A DNA stretch of 64,000 nucleotides from an uncultured Saprospiraceae bacterium (GTDB lineage Bacteria > Bacteroidota > Bacteroidia > Chitinophagales > Saprospiraceae): assembly GCA_937942435.1 (NCBI GenBank), contig CALDEM010000041.1, positions 1 through 64,000 on the forward strand, read 5' to 3'. The position numbers were made by a program, and so were the translations under genes. The first letter of the stretch is position 1; each line of letters opens with the position of its first letter. The notes beneath the pieces are model-generated. The model did no database searches. It was not told where the DNA came from and saw nothing but the letters and a program-made list of their open reading frames with translations. This document shows positions 8,483-16,443 of the stretch, one piece after another.

Positions 8483-9769
8483 TTAGCTAAAAGACCTTTT
8501 GACTGTTCTAAGACCAAATATTGCAATCACTACAAAGCAGATAATAGGGACCAAGTAAGATAGCTCTACACCCATATTGTCCAATACAATACCTTGAATC
8601 GGAGGTAACAAAGAACCTCCAGCGATAGCCATAACGAGTCCAGCTGCACCAAGTTTTGCATCCTCACCGATACCTTTTAAAGCTATACCATAAATGGTTG
8701 GAAACATCAATGACATGCATCCAGATATACTGATGAGCGCATACAAACCTATTCTCCCACCCACGAAGATGACTGGTATCAAAAAAATCAACGCAAGTAT
8801 AGAGAGGTACATTAAGAGTTTTCCGGGATTGATGTATTTCAGCAAAAAGGTGCAAATAAATCTGGATACAACAAAGATGATCATAGCATAGAAGTTATAA
8901 TTGACTGCATATGCGGCAGCTTCAGATTCTATCATTCCTTCACCCATCAAGACTTCTGTACCATAATGAATGGTATACGTCCATACAGCGATCTGTGCAC
9001 CGACATAAAAAGCTTGGGCGATGACACCTTCTTTATATTTTTGATTGGCCATCAATCTCTTATAGGTTCCTTTCAAATCCAGTGTAGATCCATCCCCATC
9101 TTTCTTGGGCATCTTTGTAAAATAGATCAGCAGAAAGACGACAACCAGTACAATTGTAATCGTCACATAAGGGCCTCTGACTATAGACAAATCTTGCATC
9201 TTTACAAGTTCAAATTGGTCTGCCGAGAGCTCTATACGTTCCGAAGAACTGAGTTTGTTTAACCTGCCGAGTATATAATCTTTAGCTATTAAAATACCTA
9301 TAATGGATCCCATGGGATTAAATGACTGAGCAAGATTCAATCTTTGTGTAGCTGTAGCTTCATCTCCCATGGAGAGGATATATGGATTAGCACTGGTCTC
9401 TAAAAAGCTCAAACCACAAGTCATGATAAAAAAGGAAACACAAAAAGGCCAGAAGATACCACCTAAACTTGCAGGGATAAACAACAGTCCACCTAAAGCA
9501 TAAAGTGTAAGCCCTATCAGAATACCAGACTTATAAGAATATTTTTTTATAAAAATAGCAGCGGGTATGGCCATAAAACAATATCCTGCATAGAAGGCAA
9601 ATTGGACAAAAGAACTAATGAAAGCACTCTGGTTAAATATGGTTCCAAACGCCTTTACCAATGGATTAGTGATATCATTAGCAAATCCCCAAAGTGCAAA
9701 ACAAAAAGTAATGAGTATAAATGGAAATATTAAATCTTTGGAAATAACAACGTTGCTTTGGTCAGCCAT
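8483..9769 (-). CDS. fucP: FucP-like sugar:proton symporter (MFS)
   Basis: Major facilitator superfamily permease of 428 residues with about twelve membrane segments. The first helix region (FALWGFANDITNPLV) and the ETSANPYIL segment match the FHS/L-fucose permease family, which includes FucP and NagP/GluP. It is in an operon with a fucose-type mutarotase and L-fucose dehydrogenase, so L-fucose uptake across the inner membrane is the best reading. Spacers are 22 bases to the mutarotase and 17 to the dehydratase. The same operon also encodes a TRAP transporter, so two substrates or two oxidation states may be imported. Confidence 0.86.
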   Translation of the reverse strand: MADQSNVVISKDLIFPFILITFCFALWGFANDITNPLVKAFGTIFNQSAFISSFVQFAFYAGYCFMAIPAAIFIKKYSYKSGILIGLTLYALGGLLFIPASLGGIFWPFCVSFFIMTCGLSFLETSANPYILSMGDEATATQRLNLAQSFNPMGSIIGILIAKDYILGRLNKLSSSERIELSADQFELVKMQDLSIVRGPYVTITIVLVVVFLLIYFTKMPKKDGDGSTLDLKGTYKRLMANQKYKEGVIAQAFYVGAQIAVWTYTIHYGTEVLMGEGMIESEAAAYAVNYNFYAMIIFVVSRFICTFLLKYINPGKLLMYLSILALIFLIPVIFVGGRIGLYALISISGCMSLMFPTIYGIALKGIGEDAKLGAAGLVMAIAGGSLLPPIQGIVLDNMGVELSYLVPIICFVVIAIFGLRTVKRSFS

Positions 9770-9786
9770 GATTCAAGAGTTTATCA

Positions 9787-11439
9787 TTATAAAGAGATGC
9801 CTCGCTTCCAAGGTATAAAGTCGTCTTGTCTTAATCTTACTGCCGCTGGCGTCTCTACCCCACTCGCTACATCGATGATATAATCTAATAACTCTGTGCC
9901 TTTTTCTTCTATGGTACTATCTCCTGTGATGATATCCCCAGTATTAAAATCAATGATGTCAGACATTCTATCATATAGCGCATTATTGGTCGATACTTTG
10001 ATGACTGGTGCGATGGGATTTCCTGTGGGCGTCCCAAGGCCAGTTGTAAAAAGTATGATATTAGATCCTGCACTGGCCAGTCCAGTCGTACTTTCTACAT
10101 CACTACCAGGGGTACACAATAGATTTAATCCTGGCTGGGTAACCAGCTCAGTATAATCAAGCACATCTGCTATGGGAGAAGTGCCTCCTTTTTTAGCTGC
10201 TCCTGCAGACTTCATAGCATCCGTGATCAGTCCATCTTTCACGTTGCCCGGAGAAGGATTGTCCTCAAAACCTGATCCTTGATGAAAAGCAACATTGTTA
10301 TATGACTCCATTAGATCTTTGAACTTCACGGCAAGATTGCGTGTCGTGCATCTATTTATAAGTTCCTGCTGTACGCCATTTAATTCTGGAAATTCTGATA
10401 AGACAGTAGAACCGCCTAGCTCTGTCAGCAAATCTGAAGTATGTCCTAAAGTAGGATTAGCTGACAAACCAGAAAACCCATCTGATCCACCACACTCAAG
10501 ACCAATCACCAACTTAGATAAAGGTGCAGGAGAGCGCTCTACTTTATCTGCTTCTATGAGGCCAACAAAAGTCTGCTTGACCGCATCTGAGATGAAGTGT
10601 CTTTCTGATTTACTTTGTTGCTGCTCAAGAAAATACACTGGTTTTTTATGGCTTGGCGACATCTGCTCCATGGCTTGTTCTAACATGTCGTATTGTGCCT
10701 TCTGACATCCTAAACTGAGTATCGTAGCACCCGCGACATTGGGATGAACAACATAACTGGCCAGTAGTCGACACAACGTTTCTACATCCTGATCTATGGC
10801 ACCGCAGCCGCCATCATGTCTTAGAAACTTGATACCATCAACATTTTTAAATATTCTATTTTGTTTGATCTCTTGACCTTCGATGATAATATCAGTCGCA
10901 AGTATATCCTCTGGTGCACCACCCTTTTTGTGAATATCAATTAGTGCTTGTGTATCTACAACAAAGTCTTTGTGATTAGCATATCCCAATTGTTCTAACA
11001 TAGAAGCTTCAATAGTTTCTAAGTTTCTATTTTCACAAAACACCAAAGGGATTACTGTCCAATAGTTCAGGGTACCGACCTTCCCATCAGGACGATGATA
11101 TCCTTTAAACGTTCGACCCTTATATGTTGACACATCTGGACCGCTCCATTCTAATTGCTTATCTGTTATGATATATTCGGTAGTGTCATGCACAATATTT
11201 TCAGTTGAGATCCGCGCGCCTTTAAAAATCGGCTGTACTACTTTACCAACTGTCACACCATACATCTTAATAGTATCACCCACAGCAAGATCAACAATTG
11301 CAAATTTATGTTTAGCATCTATGTCATCGATGAGGTCAAAACCCATGCCTTCAGAAGTTACATGATCTCCTGCCTTCAAGTCTCTCAATGCCACTATGAC
11401 ATTGTCTTCACGATGCACCTTCAACACACTTCTCTTCAT
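9787..11439 (-). CDS. UxaA-family sugar-acid dehydratase (probable L-fuconate dehydratase)
   Basis: Two-domain enzyme of 550 residues: an N-terminal SAF-type domain (about 1-90) and a C-terminal altronate/galactarate dehydratase domain. Conserved features include HDGGCGAID, the LSLGCQ strand, GLECGGSDGFSG and GTGLGTPTGNPIAPV, as in UxaA and GarD. These metal-dependent enzymes remove water from aldonic or aldaric acids to give 2-keto-3-deoxy acids. Context (L-fucose dehydrogenase, mutarotase, FucP) argues that the substrate is L-fuconate rather than D-altronate; no uronate isomerase or UxaB is near. The family call is firm and the substrate inferred. Confidence 0.85.
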   Translation of the reverse strand: MKRSVLKVHREDNVIVALRDLKAGDHVTSEGMGFDLIDDIDAKHKFAIVDLAVGDTIKMYGVTVGKVVQPIFKGARISTENIVHDTTEYIITDKQLEWSGPDVSTYKGRTFKGYHRPDGKVGTLNYWTVIPLVFCENRNLETIEASMLEQLGYANHKDFVVDTQALIDIHKKGGAPEDILATDIIIEGQEIKQNRIFKNVDGIKFLRHDGGCGAIDQDVETLCRLLASYVVHPNVAGATILSLGCQKAQYDMLEQAMEQMSPSHKKPVYFLEQQQSKSERHFISDAVKQTFVGLIEADKVERSPAPLSKLVIGLECGGSDGFSGLSANPTLGHTSDLLTELGGSTVLSEFPELNGVQQELINRCTTRNLAVKFKDLMESYNNVAFHQGSGFEDNPSPGNVKDGLITDAMKSAGAAKKGGTSPIADVLDYTELVTQPGLNLLCTPGSDVESTTGLASAGSNIILFTTGLGTPTGNPIAPVIKVSTNNALYDRMSDIIDFNTGDIITGDSTIEEKGTELLDYIIDVASGVETPAAVRLRQDDFIPWKRGISL

Positions 11440-11473
11440 ATGGTTACCATCTATATTCTAATTATCTATATGA

Positions 11474-13111
11474 TTATAATGCCCAATGCGCTTCTATTCT
11501 TTCCGCTAAATGTGGAAACTTCTCATCTGTTTCTTTGAGTGTAGTTCTTAAGTTTTTCAATTCTAATTTCAGCTCAGCTATGACACTCTCATATGATTGG
11601 TCATCATAGAGATTATGACTTTCGGTAGGATCATTTTTCAAGTCATAGAACTCCCATGCGATTGGGGTAGGCCTTATCAAGAGTGATGTTGGCATCCAAG
11701 TCATACTCTTCGTTCCATTTTTAGCAGGATTATAATGATCCGCATAATAATAGATAAGTTTATAATCATTGGTTCTAATCCCCATATGAGCTGGGACATC
11801 ATGATGTACCAAGTGCATCCAGTAGCGATAATATGTCCCCTTGCGCCAATAAGATTGTTCTCCACCTTGTACAGTCTGAGCAAAAGACATCCCTTGCATG
11901 TAGTCTGGCACTACCCCTCCAGCCATCTCGATAAGCGTCGGTGCAAAATCCGTGTTGTTGATCAACAAGTCCGAAGTACTTCCTGCCTCTATACCATTGG
12001 GATAAGACATCACAAATGGCATACGCATCGACTCATCATACATCCATCTTTTGTCCATATAATCATGCTCTCCGAGCATCATCCCTTGATCACCTGTATA
12101 AACTATGATTGTATTGTCCCAGAGACCTTCTGCCTTAAGGTGATCAAACAGTCTTTTGAGATTATCATCTACTCCTTTGACACATCTTAGATATCGCTTG
12201 ACGTACTCTTGATAGGCTTCAGATGTTGCCTTATCCCTTGGCTGAGTTTTTATATTATACTGAGCCGTATAATTTCTAACTTGGTGTCTATCTGAGACAG
12301 AAGTGCCTATCTCATGTATAAGCGAATCATTAGCTCCATGCACAGCCACTGAACCAAAGTGAGGTTGACTATATAAGTTCTCGGGTTCAGGTATATCGGT
12401 CTGCGCCAAATAGTCTTCATAACGTGGTGCATATTCAAAATCATCGTGAGGTGCCTTATAATGATGCATCAAAAAGAAAGGTTGTTCTTTCTTTCTCTTG
12501 GTATCTAACCAATCGATAGTGATATCCGTGATCACATCAGAAGAATGTCCAGTATACTGAGTGATATTTGCTGCTCTATGGATACCTCCATGAAAATCAA
12601 TTGTATAAGTCGTATCACCAGGTTCTCTAGTATACAAGATTGGATCGAAGTACTTCCCTTGTACTGGAAGTACATTATAATAATCAAATGCTTCGGGAGC
12701 TTTCTTGAGATGCCACTTTCCAATAACGGCGGTTTGATAACCTAACTTCTTTAATTCTATGGGCAAGTACTGGTTTTCTGCGCTGAGCGACCCATCCAAA
12801 TCAAGTACTCCATTCGTTTGAGAATATTGCCCCGTTAATATATTGGCCCTACTCGGTGAACAAATAGAATTAGTACAAAAGACACTTGTAAACAACATAC
12901 CACCACTTGCCAAATCATCCAACACAGGAGTCGGGTTAACAGCAGATAATCTCTTGCCATATGCTCCTACTGCCTCATAGGCATGATCATCCGATATGAT
13001 AAATATAATATTGGGTGGCTCATTAGCACCTTCTGTTGATGACTTAGGCGATCCGCAACTTATCAGTATCAATAGCACTAAGAAAATAATGTATTTGTTC
13101 ATACCACTCAT
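11474..13111 (-). CDS. Sulfatase (formylglycine-dependent, Cys type), lipoprotein
   Basis: Arylsulfatase-superfamily (S1) hydrolase of 545 residues. The lipoprotein signal ends in LISC (Cys19), so the enzyme is exported and membrane-anchored. Metal-binding aspartates lie in SDDHAYE (41-42). The maturation motif is C84-S-P-S-R88, followed by ANILTG, so Cys84 must be converted to formylglycine; no maturase gene is visible here. Further family motifs are IGKWHLKK, KAPHDD and GDQGMMLGEHDYMDKRWMYDE. It is the first gene of the L-fucose operon, 34 bases ahead of the dehydratase. Desulfation of a fucose-containing oligosaccharide, as in fucoidan breakdown, is a reasonable inference; the exact position cleaved is unknown. 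Confidence 0.93.
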   Translation of the reverse strand: MSGMNKYIIFLVLLILISCGSPKSSTEGANEPPNIIFIISDDHAYEAVGAYGKRLSAVNPTPVLDDLASGGMLFTSVFCTNSICSPSRANILTGQYSQTNGVLDLDGSLSAENQYLPIELKKLGYQTAVIGKWHLKKAPEAFDYYNVLPVQGKYFDPILYTREPGDTTYTIDFHGGIHRAANITQYTGHSSDVITDITIDWLDTKRKKEQPFFLMHHYKAPHDDFEYAPRYEDYLAQTDIPEPENLYSQPHFGSVAVHGANDSLIHEIGTSVSDRHQVRNYTAQYNIKTQPRDKATSEAYQEYVKRYLRCVKGVDDNLKRLFDHLKAEGLWDNTIIVYTGDQGMMLGEHDYMDKRWMYDESMRMPFVMSYPNGIEAGSTSDLLINNTDFAPTLIEMAGGVVPDYMQGMSFAQTVQGGEQSYWRKGTYYRYWMHLVHHDVPAHMGIRTNDYKLIYYYADHYNPAKNGTKSMTWMPTSLLIRPTPIAWEFYDLKNDPTESHNLYDDQSYESVIAELKLELKNLRTTLKETDEKFPHLAERIEAHWAL

Positions 13112-13433
13112 CCAACGATCTTGTTAAAAAGGCTAAAACATAATTATAGCGACCTACGATTACCTATTTATTATTGCAGACAGCAATTATAATTGTCTCG
13201 ACGATCATTGACGCTAATCCAATGTACAAAAACTTAGAAGCCTTAGGAGCATATTCCTCCATTCTCACATTCTAATCTAACTTATGATGGCGACTATAAC
13301 ATGGACGGTATTAAAACATAGCGAGGCAAAGTGATGAGTAGCATCAGGCTAAATTGATTAGATGGCAGATCACGTAGGAGGGATATCCACCGTTCTGAGC
13401 CGCTAGGTCTCAGGAGGATGTGATGATCCCATG
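13112..13433. other. Non-coding stretch with palindrome and inverted-repeat element
   Basis: No gene is evident in these 322 bases. Nearest the sulfatase start is an AT-rich promoter-like zone with a perfect 12-base palindrome. The far half is occupied by the inverted-repeat-bounded element listed separately. GC content rises markedly within that element. Confidence 0.5.
13184..13195. promoter_or_regulatory. Perfect 12-bp palindrome upstream of the sulfatase/L-fucose operon
   Basis: CAATTATAATTG reads the same on both strands and lies 73 bases before the sulfatase start. Its location suits an operator for the operon. No second copy was noticed, so binding-site status is inference. Confidence 0.35.
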
Positions 13434-13438
13434 TTATA
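13295..13438. ncRNA. Candidate structured RNA or small inverted-repeat element
   Basis: The ends TATAACATGG and CCATGTTATA are perfectly complementary over ten bases and enclose about 124 bases. Inside are further hairpins: TGATG-AGTAG-CATCA, and TTCTGAG paired with CTCAGGA around a nine-base loop. ACGGT and ACCGT, and GATCAC and GTGATGATC, could also pair. The right end overlaps the stop codon of the following minus-strand gene. An 8-base direct repeat ACGGTATT occurs just inside the left arm and just past the right arm. I do not recognise the family; the strand is unknown. A MITE-like element is an alternative. Confidence 0.4.
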
Positions 13439-13823
13439 CGGTATTCATTTTACTGAGTATTGTTTTATAAATGTCTTCGTTTGCATGTATTGTTCTTCTT
13501 CTATCGCCTAATTCAATCTCAATAGTATTTTGTCCAAAATGTTTAATGAAGTTGACTTTAGAGATTCGTTTCATTGATATTTTCGAATCAAATGTATACC
13601 GAAATTTGGCCATAATAATTACGAGTCCAAATACAATGCAGATAATGTGAATGAACTCTATTTTCGTACCATTAGTAATTGCTGAAATTATTTGAGGGAT
13701 TGACATATAAACGAAGAGTGCTGCGAACATTAGCATAGATAGATGATAGAGCATTTTACGATCATTTATCAATATGTAATTCTCAGTGATATGTAGTGTT
13801 CCATTTGCTATTTTATAATCCAT
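13434..13823 (-). CDS. Hypothetical two-helix membrane protein
   Basis: Protein of 129 residues, not recognised. Two hydrophobic segments lie in the middle (about residues 27-47 and 57-74). They are flanked by a short N-terminal beta-like stretch and a C-terminal soluble part rich in charged and aliphatic residues (RISKVNFIKHFG, IEIELGDRRRTIHA). That arrangement recalls the small PH-like/YcxB membrane proteins of Bacteroidota, but similarity is only in outline. Its stop codon falls in the right arm of the inverted-repeat element. It is 98 bases beyond the PQQ dehydrogenase stop and probably transcribed separately. Confidence 0.55.
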   Translation of the reverse strand: MDYKIANGTLHITENYILINDRKMLYHLSMLMFAALFVYMSIPQIISAITNGTKIEFIHIICIVFGLVIIMAKFRYTFDSKISMKRISKVNFIKHFGQNTIEIELGDRRRTIHANEDIYKTILSKMNTV

Positions 13824-13921
13824 ATATTTTTAATTTAATACTGTATAACAGATCTATAATGATGGTGGATTGGTTAGATGATACAAATAGAGGTTAGCGT
13901 CCCACTAATGTTCTTTATAAT

Positions 13922-16129
13922 TTAATCTTTTATTGCCACTTTTGTATCAGCCACATACTGCATCTGAGCCACACTGGTCAAGTAGTCATTAACGTCCATC
14001 CCTTCACCTAAGACCTCTGCAGAATAGAAAATAAAACTCTTGACGTCATTGATTTCTTCTTCGCTGATCAGCCCTCTCATGCCTGGCATTCCTTTGGCTG
14101 ATAGTGCTCCATCCATAACGATGTTCTCATAGTTGTTAAAGATGTTGTCTGTAGACCGTGCTAAGTCAGGCGTCGTTGTGTGTCCTGCCCCTGGCATAGG
14201 ATGACAGTGGACACAAAAGCGAGTAAAGACATTCCAACCATTACCTATATGATCCGGTGTTGCGCCATCGCGCATAGCTGTGAGTGGTTGTTCATGAGGC
14301 GGCAACTTTTCTGGGTATGCAGCTGAACCACCGATCTTAAAAGTATAAATAGTACCAGGATGTATCCGCGGCACATGTTTGTGCAGTTTTGCTAAGTATC
14401 CACCCCATCCTACTAACATGGTTATATATTGTTCTCCATCTACTTCATAGGTGATCGGAGCACTTACTATACCAGATCGGAGATCAAACTGTTTTAGCAA
14501 TTTTCCATTTTCAGCATCTCTGATAGAGAACATGCCTTCTGCATCTCCTTGCATCACTAATCCAGAAGACGTACTTAACAATCCGCCGTTGTATAAACCT
14601 ATCTGATCAACACCCCACACTTCACTTTGTGTCTTGGGGTTCCAAGCCACTAATCGACCACTCTGCGTCAGTGGAGCAGGAGCATCTGGATGAGGATCAA
14701 ACACGCTTGGGATGTATAGCTTATTATTGAGAGAGACATTACCGCCAAAGCCTCCTCCTAATGCATCAGGATCATTTGGACTCTTGGTGTGCACAAAAGC
14801 CTCGGCTTGATTAGCCGTAGGTATATAGACCAATCCCGTCTTATGATTATAAGACATCGGAGGCCAGTTATGTCCACCATGAGAACTTGGAGATATCCAG
14901 TGCTGCTGGCCATCAGTATATCTGGCCCCTTCTGCTTCTATAGGTCGACCGTTTTCATCCATCCCAGTTGTCCAATTTTGATATACAAAATTGTCAGCAG
15001 ATATATACTCGCCGTTAGTCCTATCTATCACATAGAAGTAACCATTTTTAGGGGCTTGCATCAACACTTTGCGTTGTTGACCTTCTATGTCCATATCTGC
15101 TAAGATGATATGTTGTGTTGCCGTATAATCCCATGAGTCGCCTGGAGTTGTCTGATAGTGCCATACATATGATCCATCATCAGGATTTAAGGCAACTATA
15201 CTAGAAAGATATAAGTTGTCGCCACCCCCAGGGCTGCGATGTTCTCTATCCCAGTGAGCACCATTTCCTACTCCGATATAAAACAAGTTTAAGTCTGGAT
15301 CATAGGCCATTGCGTCCCACACTGTACCGCCTCCTCCTTGCTTCCAGTAATCATCTCCATGCCATGTTTTAGCAGCTTCCGCTAGATCATCATGTTCGTA
15401 GGGCTGATTAGGATCTCCAGGCACTGTATAAAATCTCCATTCTTGTGCCCCTGTTTCCGCATCATAAGCTGTGACATATCCTCTTGCTCCAATCTCTGCG
15501 CCACCGTTACCGATGATTACTTTTCCTTTAACGATGCGAGGCGCACCTGTTATCGAATAATGACTGCCCTCAGGGATGGTCATGATATCCCATTTGATCT
15601 TACCGGTTGCGGCATCTATGGAGATTAACCGTCCGTCTAACATCCCCATAAACAAGTCACCTTTGTACATCGCTAATCCACGATTAGAAAAACCACAACA
15701 CAAGTCAATATTCTTTTCCGAATGATTGAACTTAGGATCCAAGTGCCATATCTCTTTGCCCGTCCGAGCGTCATAGGCCCACACATGATTAAATGGCCCC
15801 GTGAAAAACATAACGCCATCTACAACCAATGGAGTGGCTTGTAACCCTTTGGTAGTACCTACTTCAGACGCCCATGCAAGCCCCAGTTCTCCAACATTTT
15901 CCTTAGTGATTTGCGCTAACTCAGAGTATCGATCTTCTTTATAGTTACGTCCATATGAGAGCCAATCTCCTTGGTTGGCATCAGCAGAAAGGATAGCCTG
16001 ATCGTTGATCGCTCCCGTTACTTTTGCGATGTGCTCTGCACTACCTTTGACAACTTGATTTTCTTGACAGAAAGTGCAAAGTAAGACAGTGATCACAATG
16101 GCACTACATACTATAAATTGCTTTTTCAT
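13922..16129 (-). CDS. PQQ-dependent alcohol dehydrogenase with fused cytochrome c domain (quinohaemoprotein)
   Basis: Exported eight-bladed quinoprotein of about 735 residues that oxidises an alcohol and passes electrons through its own haem c. The start chosen is ATG at 16129, giving a clean lipoprotein-type signal (MKKQF...LLCTFC); an upstream in-frame start would add 14 unlikely residues. Tryptophan-docking blade motifs recur. The vicinal cysteine pair of PQQ dehydrogenases is in LCCGFSNRG. The catalytic aspartate lies in PGDSWDYTA; the residue two places on is Thr, not the Asp that marks lanthanide enzymes, so a calcium enzyme is likely. The C-terminal domain has one CVHCH haem site. No PQQ synthesis genes are in the window. 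Substrate is unknown. Confidence 0.9.
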   Translation of the reverse strand: MKKQFIVCSAIVITVLLCTFCQENQVVKGSAEHIAKVTGAINDQAILSADANQGDWLSYGRNYKEDRYSELAQITKENVGELGLAWASEVGTTKGLQATPLVVDGVMFFTGPFNHVWAYDARTGKEIWHLDPKFNHSEKNIDLCCGFSNRGLAMYKGDLFMGMLDGRLISIDAATGKIKWDIMTIPEGSHYSITGAPRIVKGKVIIGNGGAEIGARGYVTAYDAETGAQEWRFYTVPGDPNQPYEHDDLAEAAKTWHGDDYWKQGGGGTVWDAMAYDPDLNLFYIGVGNGAHWDREHRSPGGGDNLYLSSIVALNPDDGSYVWHYQTTPGDSWDYTATQHIILADMDIEGQQRKVLMQAPKNGYFYVIDRTNGEYISADNFVYQNWTTGMDENGRPIEAEGARYTDGQQHWISPSSHGGHNWPPMSYNHKTGLVYIPTANQAEAFVHTKSPNDPDALGGGFGGNVSLNNKLYIPSVFDPHPDAPAPLTQSGRLVAWNPKTQSEVWGVDQIGLYNGGLLSTSSGLVMQGDAEGMFSIRDAENGKLLKQFDLRSGIVSAPITYEVDGEQYITMLVGWGGYLAKLHKHVPRIHPGTIYTFKIGGSAAYPEKLPPHEQPLTAMRDGATPDHIGNGWNVFTRFCVHCHPMPGAGHTTTPDLARSTDNIFNNYENIVMDGALSAKGMPGMRGLISEEEINDVKSFIFYSAEVLGEGMDVNDYLTSVAQMQYVADTKVAIKD

Positions 16130-16443
16130 TCTCCTTACTTTATTTATCGATGGATAAAACAAGCTGAGCAAGCATAGGTCACCTCAGCTACGTGAAGTTA
16201 ACAAAAAATGAGTGGTGTAAAAATGGTCAATATTCTGCCCAAGCTGACATGTCCGACATCCAACGTCATAAAGGAGCTTCTAAAGTCGTTAATGAAATAC
16301 CTGATCAGTTAGAAAAAACTAACGCTGAGCTTCAGGTTGATGTCAAACAAAAGATCATGAATAAGTATGTATGCCTCTTGAGTAAATCTCAATCGTACCG
16401 AAACTGCTACATATGATATATCCAAGCTAAGTGTAGCACACAT
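16130..16443. other. Intergenic stretch with an unsupported short ORF
   Basis: These 314 bases separate the PQQ dehydrogenase start from the RND pump stop. A GTG-initiated plus-strand frame of 74 codons (16192-16416) is open, but its product matches nothing that I know. I cannot decide whether it is a real small gene or a remnant. Confidence 0.3.

Noticed and set aside
11735-12190. 151-codon plus-strand ORF inside the sulfatase gene
   Set aside because: It is antisense to a gene with full catalytic motifs and has no protein-like character.
13295-13438. Retron-type RNA as an explanation for the inverted-repeat element
   Set aside because: The outer complementary arms are reminiscent of one, but no reverse transcriptase gene is nearby.
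16120-16145. Shine-Dalgarno-like AAGGAGA right before the PQQ dehydrogenase start
   Set aside because: It abuts the ATG with no spacer, and Bacteroidota generally do not use such sites, so it is probably chance.
16192-16416. GTG-initiated 74-codon ORF between the PQQ dehydrogenase and the RND pump
   Set aside because: No recognisable product or partner. It may be a chance frame or a remnant, so it is mentioned only in the intergenic note.
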